DNA from: Calonectria ilicicola
Lineage: Eukaryota; Ascomycota; Sordariomycetes; Hypocreales; Nectriaceae
DNA length: 64,000 nucleotides
Assembly (NCBI GenBank): GCA_020809705.1
Contig: CP085827.1
Coordinates: 1,922,001 to 1,986,000 of the forward strand
Direction of reading: 5' to 3'
The notes under the pieces are model-generated. The model had not been told where the DNA came from. It searched no databases and saw only the letters and a program-made list of their open reading frames with translations. Made by a program: the position numbers and the translations under genes. Position 1 is the stretch's first letter; each line of letters opens with the position of its first letter. This document shows, one piece after another, positions 11,532 to 23,197 of the stretch.

Positions 11532-12450
11532 GGTACGAATTATGGAAGTTGAAGGAGGCATACGGTATGACTTATGATGCACGGAATGGCTTATGTGGTG
11601 TATATTAGGGCGGGTTTCTCAACTCATTACATGAAATACAGGTTTCATCTCCGAGCCATTGCCACCTCAATAGGTACGCCAGATTGTCAGTGCCGTCCTA
11701 TTATGAATATAACTTGGCAATGCAGCCAACTCCTATATGGAACTGAGGCCATGATTTGCCGGTTGAAGTCAGGCGGCGGTACCCGTGAGAAGAAGCAAAC
11801 TTAGCCAATCGCATCGATTCCATGCGCCATATGACCTCAGACAATTCATATACAACTTCACTAACACTCGACATTGCCCAGGCGATAGTCGCATGGAAAA
11901 GATTGCATTCAACTGGGTAGCCATTTACCCATTCTAGCATCTGAGATATTTTAAAGGCTGCGCTTATATCTTTTTCTCCCTTTTAAATATACTTAAATGC
12001 CCCTCAAACCTGGGTTCAATCACTGCTGGAATGCTTTGCGAAAGCTGATGATGGTATTGAGACTCGGGAAAAATAGATCTTATTATGACTGTCATCGCGA
12101 ACTTGACAGCAATTGCACCACTAAACTGGATCAAAACATGTGCTTTAATTGTGATGCTTGGAAACTAGCGCTGAATTCCCACCGCCGATGTTAGTGTGCA
12201 AGTACAGGTACCCAGCTACGTAAGCATGGGACGCGTTTGGCAGCTGAGGCGATCGGGACAAGGCTGACTTCTGATTTAGTTCTAGCCTTTTCTTCTTTTT
12301 CGATGCTGAACTATCTCTGCTAACGATTTTACAATTCCGAATATCGGCATAGCAGTTTCAGTTGATGATCAATTTATGGCGTTGAAGCCTACACTTTAAC
12401 CTCGAGGCGCCTAGTCGATCTCTCAACCTCACCGCCGTCAAGCCAAAATA
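11532..12450. other. Intergenic, no gene seen
   Basis: 919 bp between the small gene and the NLR-type gene. Only short, overlapping open frames on both strands. The end of the region (12380-12450) is the likely leader of the NLR gene. Confidence 0.5.
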
Positions 12451-15400
12451 ATGTCTGACCTAGATCCCAACGCATATAACGTGGCATGGATAGCTCCACT
12501 TGAGATTGAAGCCCAAGCTGCCTTATGTATACTGGATGAAAGACACCGTGGGAGGTTCCCCATGGGCCCCGGTGATGATTATGTCTTCCTTGCTGGTAGT
12601 CTTTCTGGTCACAATGTGGTGATAGCCACGCTACCTGCTGGTCAGCAATACGGTACAGGTTCTGCTGCAGCACTTGCGAGCCAGCTTCGGAAATCTTTCC
12701 CAAACCTATGGTTTGGTCTCCTCGTCGATGTTGCAGCAGGACTGCCCAATCTCTCTCGATGTCCCCAACGTGATATCCGCCTAGGCGATGTCCTTGTGGC
12801 TTTGCCTGATGGCGAAAGCGCAGGCTTGGTCGCATACGACCTGGGAAAAGCGACAGGGAATGATACTTTTCAACTTTTGCGTTGCGGACACGGTTTGGCT
12901 ACTACCGAAACTGTCGTTAGGTCTGCAATTAAAAATATAAAGTTAACTGCGCCAAACGATGCAGACGTTTTTCTCCCTTATTACGAAACCATCAAGCATA
13001 AACAACATTCTACTGGTACTTTCATCGACCCTGGTCAACATAAAGACCGATTTTACGATTTTGACGATCAGGGGGAACAAGTGGAAGTAGAGCGTTGCAG
13101 GCGACTAGACTCCTAGCGTACGCGAGTATGGTATGGACCGATAGGTTCTGGCGAGAAGCTGATGAAAAATGCGAAGCAACGAAATGAACTGAGGGACAAA
13201 TACAATCTGATAGGCCTTGAGATGGAGGCAGCTGGTACTATGTGCTCCATACCAGTTGGCGTCATTCGAGGTGTTTGTGATTATGGTGATGAGCGTAAGA
13301 TCAAGGAATGGCCGCCGCATATGCTAAAGCAATCCTGTGTGAAATAACACCAACACATAGTGAGTACATGCAAACTTGGATAACCGGTGACATAACGAAA
13401 TTAAATTCCGAACCTGGAAACTCAAACCGAAAGCTTGGATAGGCTGTGCAATAAGCGCATACTGGATGACTATCTTGATCATAGCCCTGCACAAGATCGA
13501 CACTGCGTATTTGGTCGCCAGACCACACATCACATTGGTCCAGGATGTCAAAAATCCCCTACGGGCTCTAATCTAGGTAGACTAGGCAGAGGACAATGGG
13601 ATAGTAAGATGCAAGCACTAAATCGTCTCAGCAGATGTCTCTGCGCCGTTCATATCGGACGAAGAGCAGATCAATAGTAACTGGCCGCTGCATCAGAACG
13701 AACGACCAGCAATCTCTTCAAGGTTCTTAGACCGACACGATATCCCATCTATTATTCAGCCCGATGGTGAGGCATGGCGCACAAACGAGCGAAGAATACC
13801 ATGGACAGCCGTTGTATATGGTTTAGCAGGAATTGGAAAGAGCCAGGTTTGCCTTAAAGCCATTGCAGAAAATGAAAAACGGTTCGTTTTAGCTTATAAA
13901 ATGCCCGGAAAGATGCTAATGATACTAGATTTTGATGCATATTTTATATTGATGCAAGCAATAATACATCAGCAAACAACAACTACCTGGAAATTTCTCG
14001 AGTTTGCGGATTCCAAAACTATTGGGAAGGCATTGAACTGGATGAACAAATTCGACTAACGAGATCTTGGCTTGCCTGCCAAAAGGCACCATGGTTATTA
14101 ATGGTTGATAATGCAGACTCTGCCAGCGTATCCTTGTTGAAGTACATACCAACAGGAGGCCCCGGAACTGTAATCATCACAACAACCGATGAACGGCTCG
14201 CTACATGTAGAAACAGTTTTAGCAAACTTGGCCCTATGAATGACCAGAACGCTGTGGACTTATTAATGAGTTACAAGAGACCTGAGAAAGTCCTAGACGG
14301 CGCTGAACGAGACGCTTCTGTTTTCCTTGCGGTGTCTTTGCTTGGTGGAGTACCGTTAGCTATTACTCAAGCCGGCTCATACATCTTCAACAAATACTGC
14401 ACTTATGTAGACTGTTGCCAAGAATTTCTAGAGTCACCACAAATCCCGCTCTCATACGAGTTAGATCTGTGGAACAAGAGTGATAGACCAGTATGGAGAA
14501 CCCTGACACTGTCCCTGAGCCGGATCCAAGAATTACTAGAGAGTGGATCTAGCTAGGCAATTGAGCTTCTTCGAACTTTATGCTTTCTACATCACGAGAG
14601 CATTTAAGAGAAATTGTTTCACGAAGCATGGAAAAACATAAAAAACTCATCACCATGGTCACAATCAGTACCGTTACTTGACTCATCTTGTACTCGGTGG
14701 GACACACCTGATCTGCGAGCAGCATTCGAAATCCTTTGCCGATACAGCATTCTCAGCCATACATTGCTTCAGACCCAACAATACTCGCTGCACAGACTTG
14801 TGAAGGTTATCTGTAGAGAGAGCCTGACTCCTGAACAACAGGACACTTACGGTTTCGGTACAATGTCTCTGATGGCCGCTGCGCTGTCTGGAATACGAAC
14901 CCCTCTACCTTGGATTGAGAATCCGGCAGGATTTGATTTGCAAAAGTCCCTGTTACCCCATATTAAGGTATGCGTAAATGATCAAATTGGGTCAATTTTT
15001 CGGCATCAGACCAGGGAGAACCAACATATCAGAGCTGAGATGTTACTGATTTATGCTAAAGCATATTCTTCAACTGGTAACTTTTTAGAGGCACTCAGTA
15101 TCTTGGATAAAGCATGTGAGGCCTTGGAGGTGTGTGAGGCCTTGGAGGCGGACGAAGCCTTGGAAGACTTGAAAGCGCGTGGTGCTTTGATCACGCATGT
15201 GAAACTGGATGCGCAAGAGGCCTTGAGGATGAAGAAATCCCCCAAGATAACCCAGCCAACATTATTGCAAGCCTTAGAACAGAAGGCGTCTTGCCAAGCT
15301 TGCCTTGGTCAACATATGAGGGCACGTGAGCTTCGAGAGAGGATCATTCAGGTTTACACCACAAGCCCCGTAGAACCGGGGGATTATTATGTGGCAATGA

Positions 15401-17028
15401 TGAACCTTGCGGATAGCAAGTGGATGACTGGCTATCGAGAGGAAGCTCTCAGAACGTCACAATTGGTGTTGGAGTATCGAAAGAAAGCGCTACAGTGCAA
15501 CGATCCTAAGCTTCTCAGAACTTGGCGGAAGGTTGCCGAGTATCTTCACGGGACAAACCAAAGGAAGGAAGCCCTCGAGCTAAGGAAAAAGGTTTTTGAA
15601 GTATTCGAAGCTAGAAATGATCTATCGAACGTAGAATATCTCGACGCTTTGGCTTCTAAAAGCGCGTTGGCTGATAGCTACCAATGCGACGGACAACTGC
15701 TTAAGTCGTTGGAACTGCGCGAGGACGTTTATCAGAGAATATTGAAAATTCTTGGAAGGGAACATCCCGAAACGTTACTATCCTACGATAGACTGCTCGG
15801 GATTAAATCCTGCCTCGCCCCCACAGCCAAAGCGCATGAAGAAATTTGTCACCAGAGAGAACAATTGGTGGGTGTATGGAGACAGCTATTTGGAGATGAT
15901 CATCCATACACCCTTGAAGCAAGAGTAAGCCTTGGCCACAGTTACAGTGCGATCCAAGAATGGGACAAGGCCTTCCAGGAACAAGCAGGCGTTCTTGAGA
16001 TTCGAAAGCGTCGCGTGAAAGACCAAAAGCTGCCCGAAAATGAGTCAAAATACTTGTCCTCAATGGGTAACGTTGCCAGTATATTATCCAAGATGGGAAA
16101 GGAAAGAGAGGCTTTGGAAATGAGAAAAAGCGCTTTGCAGGCTGCGGAGGATTACGGCGGACCCAACGATCGAGCAACCTTCAAACTAAGCCATCATGTT
16201 GCTAATCGTTTTGCAAGACAGCGCACTCGGGACTCTTTAAACACTGCCTTGAAGGCCAGGCTTTATATACTCGACAGACAGCAGGAGTGTTTTGAAGCGA
16301 ATGATATCGACATTTTAACAACAATGTCGTATTTGGCGGGGGACCTTGTGCATCTCAAGCGCAATTCCGAGGCCGTCGAAGTTCGAAGAGATCTGTTAAG
16401 TCGGCAGGAATTTGTGCTTGGAGAGAGAAACCGTGCCACACTAGAAAACATGAAGAAGCTGGCATGGGCTTTGGTGAATACTCCTTTGTTGAGTCGGCGA
16501 CAAGAAGGCAGAGAACTGATGGAGAAGGTTGAACGCATTGAATCTGAACTGCTCGGTGAAGAAAGCAAAGGTATTATTAGCACAAGAATGGGGCTCCATC
16601 GCGTCTACCGCCGCATTGGAGAAAAAGGCAAGGCGAAACAGATTCTACCCAGAATTGTGAAGAATAATGGGGATTTCGAAAACATGAGTCACGGCGATCT
16701 CAAACACTTCATTCGAGCTCGTGATGGCCCTGAAGTGAAATTAGACGTCGATGAGGAGGTAGAAATAATTTCCCAGAGGATACGGAAGCGTTCCAATATT
16801 CGAGGTCCAGGGCAGTCGGGTGGCATGCTCTCTTTTTTGGCCAGGGGCGATGACATGGCTGAACTATCCTCTGTGGAACCTGCCGCTGACGGAGAAGAGG
16901 ATGATGAAAGTGATGACATGAGCTTGCTGAGCGCTTTTCAACAAGAGTACTTTTCGTCAAGTGAGAAATATAGTGAGGAGTCAGGATCTGAAGTATCTGA
17001 CAGCGAATGGCCGTGGAGCACGATCTGA
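12451..17028 (+). pseudogene. NLR-type gene: phosphorylase, NB-ARC and TPR, front half broken
   Basis: STAND/NLR-like receptor of the fungal type (heterokaryon incompatibility or innate-immunity-like signalling, by family). The head (12451-13359) is a nucleoside-phosphorylase domain with MSDLDPNAYNVAWIAPLEIE, DVAAGLPNLSRCPQRDIRLGD, VWYGPIGSGEK and GLEMEAAGTM. The NB-ARC part (about 13630-14550) has a P-loop GLAGIGKSQ, Walker B WLLMVDNAD, GTVIITTTDER and GGVPLAITQAG. An uninterrupted 804-codon frame of TPR repeats follows (14614-17028) with an acidic Ser-rich tail. Breaks seen: TAG at 13114-13116 just before RTRVWYG, a frame shift by deletion near 13305-13312 (MAAAYAKAIL continues in another frame), TGA at 13933-13935, TAG at 14554-14556 and TAA at 14605-14607. 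A 47-nt intron is likely at 13882-13928. The linker 13360-13630 is unresolved. The TPR half may still be expressed alone. Confidence 0.85.
15115..15166 (+). repeat. 18-bp tandem repeat inside the TPR frame
   Basis: The unit TGTGAGGCCTTGGAGG appears at 15115-15130 and 15133-15148, with a diverged third copy at 15151-15166, spaced by 18 bp. It encodes repeated EALE/EAL steps within a helix of the TPR region. The frame is kept. Confidence 0.8.
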
Positions 17029-17352
17029 GATACGATTGGAGGTCTAGTAGAGGAGTGAAGGGCCGACTGGCTTGAACATGAGTGGAGTTTTGGCTAGCTG
17101 GTTCCATGAATTGTGAGATTTTGAGTAATGCTCTTTGCCTTTCTGTGAGATGACTAACCAACAAGACCACAGGGACAATATCATGAGTCTAGTTTAGATG
17201 TAATGTTAAAATATTATGTGAAGTTTTATTTATGCGTAGTCGAGTTAAAAGAGTCATCGCTCTCTAATGTATGGGAATCCCGGTTTTAGCTTATGCTATC
17301 TCATCTTCTAGAATCTATAATCTCCATGTGGCTGGTTCACTATCTACACACC
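17029..17352. other. Convergent 3' flanks
   Basis: AT-rich 3' regions of the NLR-type gene and the convergent glycosyltransferase. No feature seen. Confidence 0.5.
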
Positions 17353-18630
17353 CTAGACTTCTCTCAGCAAAGGCCCCTTCTTTATCGGCTCTGTAACCTC
17401 AATCTTCAGTGGTGGCGGGATGTCTTTCTGATTCCAATGGATCGTTGCATATCTGAACCAATGGGCATATGTGCCGGGCACGTTGTCGGTCCCGATGTTC
17501 TTCCTCCATAACGAGCTTAGGGTATCGCCCATAACCCTCAGAATCATTCCTGTTGCAAGTTTGAACCCGAAACTCCGTGTCAAACACTGCACCACGATGT
17601 CCCTTGCTCGCGCCTGGTCCGCACTCTCCTCTGTTGCTTGCTTTGGTAGTGGCAGGGACATGAGCTCAAACTGGCGCGGCCCATTCCAGGTCGTCAGCTC
17701 GTTGATAAGCTGGCTTCCAACCATGAAGTCAATTGCGTAGACTTTCTCACTGCAGTATTTTGGCCCGTCCCAGTCGTCTTCCTCGTCCACTAGGCCCAAA
17801 ACCAACTTCACGACCTGTCCCTGAATGATGTAGTCGGTGAGCATGCGCTTGACCTCGGAGGGGGTGTAAACACGTCCGTTCTCGGTGAAGGTGAGAGAAT
17901 CGTCGCCCATTAATGACAGACCCTTCAGTAGGGGACTTTCGTGCATTCCCTCTGTGCACGTTTTACCACCGTCGGCAGCCCACAGCGCCAATAGAAGTTT
18001 GTGGCAGCGTGCGAATAGTGCATTGTTGCGATTCGAGACCAGGAAGTAGTTTGAAAGTGTCGTGCCGTACGAAATGACTTCATAAGGAGACTCTGGGTTA
18101 CCGACCGTCTCGTTCCACAGACGGTCCAGATCGCCAATCTGCACCACGCCTACATCGGCGTAAACACCTCCATATTTGAGCAGCAGCGGCCACCGCACCA
18201 AGTCGGAATAGTGCTGGGTCGCATAATCGCCGCCGATGGTGCCGTTGCGGAACGCATCTGGGAAATTTTCCGGGTCGGAGAGGTCCACGAAGTTGCCAAT
18301 ATGCAGTGAGGATCCCGGCTCGCGATCCACAACGCGAATGACCCAGCCGAGCTTGCTGAAGCGCCGGTGGTAGGCGCGGACAGTACGCTGGGCGTAAGGG
18401 TGCATCTTGACAAAACCAGAGTGCCAGTAGAACCAGATGTTCTTCTCATCGGTGACGGCACAAGGATGAAGCAGATCACTATCTACCTCAGACTCTGGTC
18501 GCAAATCTAGAAGGTGATCTGGAACCGCGTAGACGCCTTCAGGAATGTCATAATCGAGGTCGGTGTTGTCCATGTTGCTGTTATTGTTGCTCGCTAATGC
18601 TGCTGTGGGTATTAGATTTATCGCAGTCAT
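17353..18630 (-). CDS. Capsule-synthesis-type glycosyltransferase
   Basis: 425 aa, single exon. It resembles fungal proteins of the Caps_synth / glycosyltransferase-sugar (GT32-like) group, which transfer sugars from nucleotide donors. Visible: NIWFYWHSGFVKMHP near residue 64, VRWPLLLKYGGVYADVGV in the nucleotide/metal region (about 144-161), then FLVSNRNNALF. The metal motif reads D-V-G rather than the usual D-x-D, so metal binding may use other residues or be weak. No signal peptide or clear membrane anchor is seen at the N terminus, which is unusual for a Golgi enzyme. An inner Met (MDNTDLDYD, residue 20) is a possible start. A TATA-like TATATTTAT lies about 40 bp upstream of the start. 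Convergent with the NLR-type gene. Confidence 0.75.
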   Translation of the reverse strand: MTAINLIPTAALASNNNSNMDNTDLDYDIPEGVYAVPDHLLDLRPESEVDSDLLHPCAVTDEKNIWFYWHSGFVKMHPYAQRTVRAYHRRFSKLGWVIRVVDREPGSSLHIGNFVDLSDPENFPDAFRNGTIGGDYATQHYSDLVRWPLLLKYGGVYADVGVVQIGDLDRLWNETVGNPESPYEVISYGTTLSNYFLVSNRNNALFARCHKLLLALWAADGGKTCTEGMHESPLLKGLSLMGDDSLTFTENGRVYTPSEVKRMLTDYIIQGQVVKLVLGLVDEEDDWDGPKYCSEKVYAIDFMVGSQLINELTTWNGPRQFELMSLPLPKQATEESADQARARDIVVQCLTRSFGFKLATGMILRVMGDTLSSLWRKNIGTDNVPGTYAHWFRYATIHWNQKDIPPPLKIEVTEPIKKGPLLREV

Positions 18631-19952
18631 GCAGGGGATTGAATAGAGAAAGTCTAGAGGATTGCAACGCTATATTTATTTGCAACAAACGACCTGCTTT
18701 TTGCGTGCTCTACCGCCACGCAGCTCTGTTGGTCTAAAAAGCCCCCACGACTAACCAGTTTGGACTCCTTAGGATATCACTCATAATGACTTGCGATTAT
18801 TATTGTGGGGGCCTCACAGCCCACCGCTGTTGTCCTTGAATGGTAATTCGAGGTGCCGTTTTTACCAAGCGATATGCCCTGGAAATTGTCTTAGCACTTG
18901 AACATCAGCGGTGAGTCATAGACCATGGACATTGGGTCATCCACGATTGAAGCTTAGCTAGTCTCGGTTCCTATGAGTGATTGGCTGCTGTTTATACTGA
19001 ATCAATAGTGACTGCGATTAATTGTCAAATTCGGAGGGATTTGTTGAGGAAGGATGGAGATCATGACGTCTTGGAAGACACGATTAAGTCAATATGAGCC
19101 ATCGGAAATGCTCTTCAAATGCTGAGCTGCGTGAAGAAAGCAGAGGGTTGATGGGAAATTTTGAACAAATTGAATCTAAACTTTTTACTAACGAGAACAA
19201 AGTTGCTGGCAAGAGAGCGCAGCTACATCACATCTCTCACCGGATATGAGAACCATCCAAAGTGCAACAGATTTCACCAAGGACTTGAAGGACAAGCAAA
19301 TATTTATTTGTTAATCATTGACTTTTTTCTTCTTAAAAACAATCATCAAATATGGACGCTTGAAACAGTTCTTCAGGAATCCTAATAGTGAGTAGGCTGA
19401 GAGGTGGAAAGACGTCTCGTGCTAGGACAGAAAATGTCGACCATCGTCAACACCTAGCACAGTTTTCAAGGAGCGCCCACCCCCTTTTCCCCTCATGTCA
19501 AGAGCCACAAGGTAGCTAGACATTTCTCTTTTGGTGAATGTCCTCGTGGCGAATGAAAAGCGGACACGAATCAACCTCTATGTATGCTATGGGAAGTACA
19601 AGATGCTGTGTGCCCAGAACTGAGCAAGTGAAGATGCTACTGTCCGGGTAGCTGGCATTACAGCTCCTAACTATCCTACTACTGCCCACTACTGATCGAA
19701 CGATGGGAATTCTTGCTGGTTATCGGCGTGCCAGGCCGTTTTTAGTGAATTGGCCCGTTGGCATACTCCAACTACGCTGTGCATATGAAACAGCGAATAT
19801 AATTTGTATACTCAGTAGGGAAGGCCAAGTAGGCCCCCGTATAGATGCTCCCATATTGTCTCTAAAACATGAAGCATGAATAGCACGGCTTTGCGGTTAA
19901 GGAGGTACCAATCGCTCCACGATTGGGCCTGACCGATGGAATTTTCATCCAC
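18631..19952. other. Intergenic, 1.3 kb, no gene seen
   Basis: Promoter side of the glycosyltransferase and 3' side of RAD10. One 74-codon plus-strand frame (19161-19385) is AT-rich and unlike any family I know. No repeat or RNA gene was seen. Confidence 0.5.
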
Positions 19953-21172
19953 TTACTGATCATCCTTTGAAGCTTGGCTGGCCTTCTTAGCTGCCTCCGC
20001 TTCCGCCGTTCTCTTTGACTCTTCGATGGCCGCTGCGAGCATCGCCTCTTCGTCATCTTCATCGTCTGTTGTGTCCATAAACTGGAACTGCTTCCCCGCT
20101 GACGCGCTTGAACCCGCTACAGGTGGCGTTGCTGAAGCTGGGGGAGCTCGGGAGGATTGGCTAGTGGAGGGCATATCTCTTAGTGGCACTTGCGACAATG
20201 GTTTGGCCTGCTCTAGCATAGCGCTACGACTAGAAGGCTTTGCTGTCTTCTTTCCGGCTTTTTTTACCCGGAACGGCTCTTCCACCGCCGATATCCATCG
20301 CTTGACCTTGGTGCCACCCCAGCCGGGTAGCATGCTGAGCTGCTCAGCGTCGGCATTGGTGGCATTCTTCAAGCTGCCAAAGTTGCTCACGATGGCGACG
20401 GCATCTGACTTGTTGAGGCTACGGGGTACTGTGACAAACTCGACCAATCTCTCACCATAGTTGGAGGGCTGCTGTCCGCGAATGGCGCCAAAGGTTGCGT
20501 GCTCATAGCTCTTGTACAACTCGAGGTAACGTGCGGCTTCGGCGGCGGACCAGCACAGGATCATGGTGACATTGTGCACGAGGGATGTTTTGGAAAGCTC
20601 CTTCAGAGAAGCTTCGTGGTTGGGGATGTCGACCATGGTGAGGATAAGGCGGAGGTTGTATTTGCCTTGGAGGTTTCGAATGCGTGTGTAGATGTACTCG
20701 GGGTGGAGGCGGTGGTATTTGAGACTGTCGAAGGTGTCCTCGAGTTAGCCTCCTCTGGCTCGAATGTCGCAATGGCTCATGCATTGGAAATGAATGCTTC
20801 TTACCTGAGAAACAGAGCACAAGTGCCCAGCCCAAGGACGTAGTCGGCCGGAATATCGCTGTACTCCCAAGCTGTGGTTCGGATGCTCGTGAGCACTGGG
20901 TTTCCTCGCTGGCGCGGCGACACGAGAATCGTCGACCCCGACCCAGCTCCAACTCCCTTCCCCGGCAGGGCCTGGGGCGTCGGCTGGACGACTTTGCTCC
21001 CCGATGAGTTGCCCGCCGAGTTGGAGGGAGGCGCCTTGTCTAGGCGCTGGGGGGTTGGCTGCTGGATCTTCTGCGGCGTGGGCTGCTGCACTCGCGGGCG
21101 CGCGGCGGGAGCCTGCTCGACGGCGGCCATGGCGGCCAAGAGGTCGTCGTCGGCGCCGTATTCGTCGTCCAT
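19953..21172 (-). CDS. DNA repair protein Rad10/Swi10 (ERCC1)
   Basis: Non-catalytic partner of the XPF/Rad1 endonuclease, which cuts 5' of lesions in nucleotide excision repair and removes flaps in recombination. Exons (minus) 21172-20805 and 20724-19953, with an 80-nt intron, give 379 aa. The N terminus has PTPQ repeats. The central domain starts at [25 protein letters not shown] split over residues 77-102, then [38 protein letters not shown] and [14 protein letters not shown]. The helix-hairpin-helix part follows with [26 protein letters not shown] and VEEPFRV. The acidic C-terminal region near residues 344-360 ([14 protein letters not shown]) fits a ubiquitin-interacting motif. The splice junction was placed to give the family sequence [11 protein letters not shown]. 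Confidence 0.94.
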
Positions 21173-21967
21173 GGTGTCGATGCTCGGCCGGGTTGTGCGA
21201 TTGATCCTGCCGTGTCTACAGGGGCTGGGCAGCAGCGGCGGCGGTGTTGGCGCTGCGTCTAGTCCACGCGGACCCGAGGCATTGTTGAAGCCGTGAACGT
21301 GTGGCCCATGACATGGCGCACGCAGCTCTTAGCGGGGTGCTTGTGCTTGTGGTGCACGCTCCAGGCGCTGGTCCACTCTATCACACAAGCACGGCAAGCT
21401 ACCATCAGCATGTCCCGATTTGGCACAGGCCCCATCACCTAGAGTCAACATCACCTCTTCTCTCGTCCGTGGCATCATCGGTTCTTTCCGACAACATGGT
21501 TTCCCTGTGTAAAAACCACCCGAAATGCCGCAAGAAGCCCCAAGCAGGCCTAGTTTTCGCGTTCCGCCACTGCCACTGGCACCTCGAGTCCTATCCGTGC
21601 CAGCTCATATCTGCATGGTTCAACGCTGCCAAAAACCGCCCCAGGCGGGGGAAGGTGACGAATGTGGCTCCTCGCTTGCCCAATAAATATAGAATCCTGG
21701 TGCTTATCACGGGAACCCCGCCACCCAAAGAGGCCACCTGCACGCGCTCGATTAACAATGTTTTCATTTCTGGCTTTAACCGAAGCCTTCCTTCTATGAT
21801 ACACGATGACATTTGCATCGCCCAATCCCTAGCAGCCAAGTGACCAAACGCCAAATCCGATATCCGTTCATAAAATCCTGGTGGGTTGCCCCGCGGTAAA
21901 TCCGTTACAGTTTAAATTCGCTCGTCAGTCTTCCCCAATGCAACCCCAGTCCTGCTTCTGCTTCTGC
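21173..21967. other. Promoter of RAD10 and 3' flank of the unknown gene
   Basis: Upstream of RAD10. A 180-codon plus-strand frame (21301-21843) lies here, but its composition (His, Pro, Arg and Cys scattered) and lack of any motif suggest chance. It is not counted as a gene. Confidence 0.5.
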
Positions 21968-23197
21968 TTAGTCCACCTCTTCTTCCAGACCTAGATATTC
22001 GCTTTCTTTGGGTACTGTGCCGTCCGTCATCGACCGATGGATCGTATACAGCGCACCAAGCCATGAATCGAATATGTGGCCCACTTTTCCAATTTCAGGG
22101 TTCCCTGCTGCCATCTTTGTGACTTGGTCCCGTAGTCGCTCGTAGGCCTCAATCATGATCCAAATCTGTAGTGCCGCATTGTCAGGCCCAGTGCGAAGCG
22201 GCCTATCCGCTACGGCGCTCCCGAGCTCTCGCGTTAGGAGGTCGAGACACATCTGTAAGCTCTGACTATCCTCAGATCCTGGACGATTGATGGTCGGCAA
22301 ATCCGAATATGGCCTAAATAGCCTCAGGGAAGGCTCGGGTGAAGTCTCGTTAGAAAAGGAGATTGGCTTAAAGTAGATGACATCTTCTTCAAAGCCCATG
22401 ATCTCTTCTTCCTGGTCATAGTACTCATGCTCCTCGTGATAAAAGCTTCTATCGACGGCCGGGCTGAGCTTTAAAGACTCCAAGTGGGGCCGAGGGCTCG
22501 GTTGAGGTTTTGCTTGAGTAGATCCCAGCATGGAACTGAATCGTACATCGAGAATGTGTTGCCATGGTTCCGTCTGTAGCTCCATTGGTGGCTCTGTCTG
22601 TGTCTGAGAATCCGCGTAAATCGAGCCCGTCTCTGCTGCGTCTCGAGACTCTATTAGTGCTTGGTACTGCTCAGCGATCAAGTCGACGCTCGAGGTTTTT
22701 TCCGCAATGTCCAAATCTCTCCCGTACCATGGCTGTCCTTCTGACTGTCCGATTCTGAAAACCGGAGTTCTGGCTTGGCGGCGCATGGTTGATGTGGTGC
22801 TGGTTGAAGCTGGTGACGGAATTGAAGAGCTGTCAAGCGATGGCCGGGCAGCTGGATCATGAATGGTAAGATGGGTGAATTCTGGAACAGCGCGTTGATT
22901 CTGCTGCTTAGGTACTTGGAACATTGGCTTAGGCGCGGGTTCGGGAGACGCAGGACTGATGATTGTTTTGGGCCGTAGGTAATGACTCCATTTGGAATCG
23001 CTCAAATCTGGAGCTCCATTCTGAATCGGGCGAGGTGATGGAAGAGGTGTCGAAACATCAGTTTTGCGACTAGACGTAGAGTCGGCAGACCCACGCTTAG
23101 ACTTAGATGCCTTGAGCTTAGGATCGCATTTTTGGAGCTTTCTTCTTGGCGGTTTGGTTGGACTCTTGGGGCTTGCGAGTGCTGGTTGTCGATCCAT
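21968..23197 (-). CDS. Unrecognised fungal protein, 409 aa
   Basis: Single exon. The start at 23197 (MDRQPALASPKSPTKPPRR) is preferred: the frame is open a further 81 codons upstream, but that part looks like leader sequence. The first 200 residues are low complexity, rich in Ser, Pro and Lys with proline-directed SP/TP sites, and probably disordered. The segment from about residue 215 (WYGRDLDIAEKTSSVDLIAEQYQALI) is ordered-looking. The C-terminal 110 residues are predicted helical (LQMCLDLLTRELGSAV, LQIWIMIEAYERLRDQV). No signal peptide, membrane segment or enzyme motif. Function unknown. Divergent from RPC1. Confidence 0.75.
   Translation of the reverse strand: MDRQPALASPKSPTKPPRRKLQKCDPKLKASKSKRGSADSTSSRKTDVSTPLPSPRPIQNGAPDLSDSKWSHYLRPKTIISPASPEPAPKPMFQVPKQQNQRAVPEFTHLTIHDPAARPSLDSSSIPSPASTSTTSTMRRQARTPVFRIGQSEGQPWYGRDLDIAEKTSSVDLIAEQYQALIESRDAAETGSIYADSQTQTEPPMELQTEPWQHILDVRFSSMLGSTQAKPQPSPRPHLESLKLSPAVDRSFYHEEHEYYDQEEEIMGFEEDVIYFKPISFSNETSPEPSLRLFRPYSDLPTINRPGSEDSQSLQMCLDLLTRELGSAVADRPLRTGPDNAALQIWIMIEAYERLRDQVTKMAAGNPEIGKVGHIFDSWLGALYTIHRSMTDGTVPKESEYLGLEEEVD

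Noticed and set aside
12451..13116. Stand-alone nucleoside phosphorylase
   Set aside because: The conserved sequence continues in the same frame beyond the stop (RTRVWYGPIGSGEK) and leads into an NB-ARC domain, so it is the head of a broken NLR-type gene.
13882..13935. Explaining the TGA at 13933 by moving the intron acceptor
   Set aside because: No later AG keeps both the FYIDASNN sequence and the frame; a nonsense change is simpler.
21301..21843. 180-codon plus-strand open frame upstream of RAD10
   Set aside because: No motif, odd composition, lies in the promoter of RAD10; the region is GC-rich enough for chance frames.
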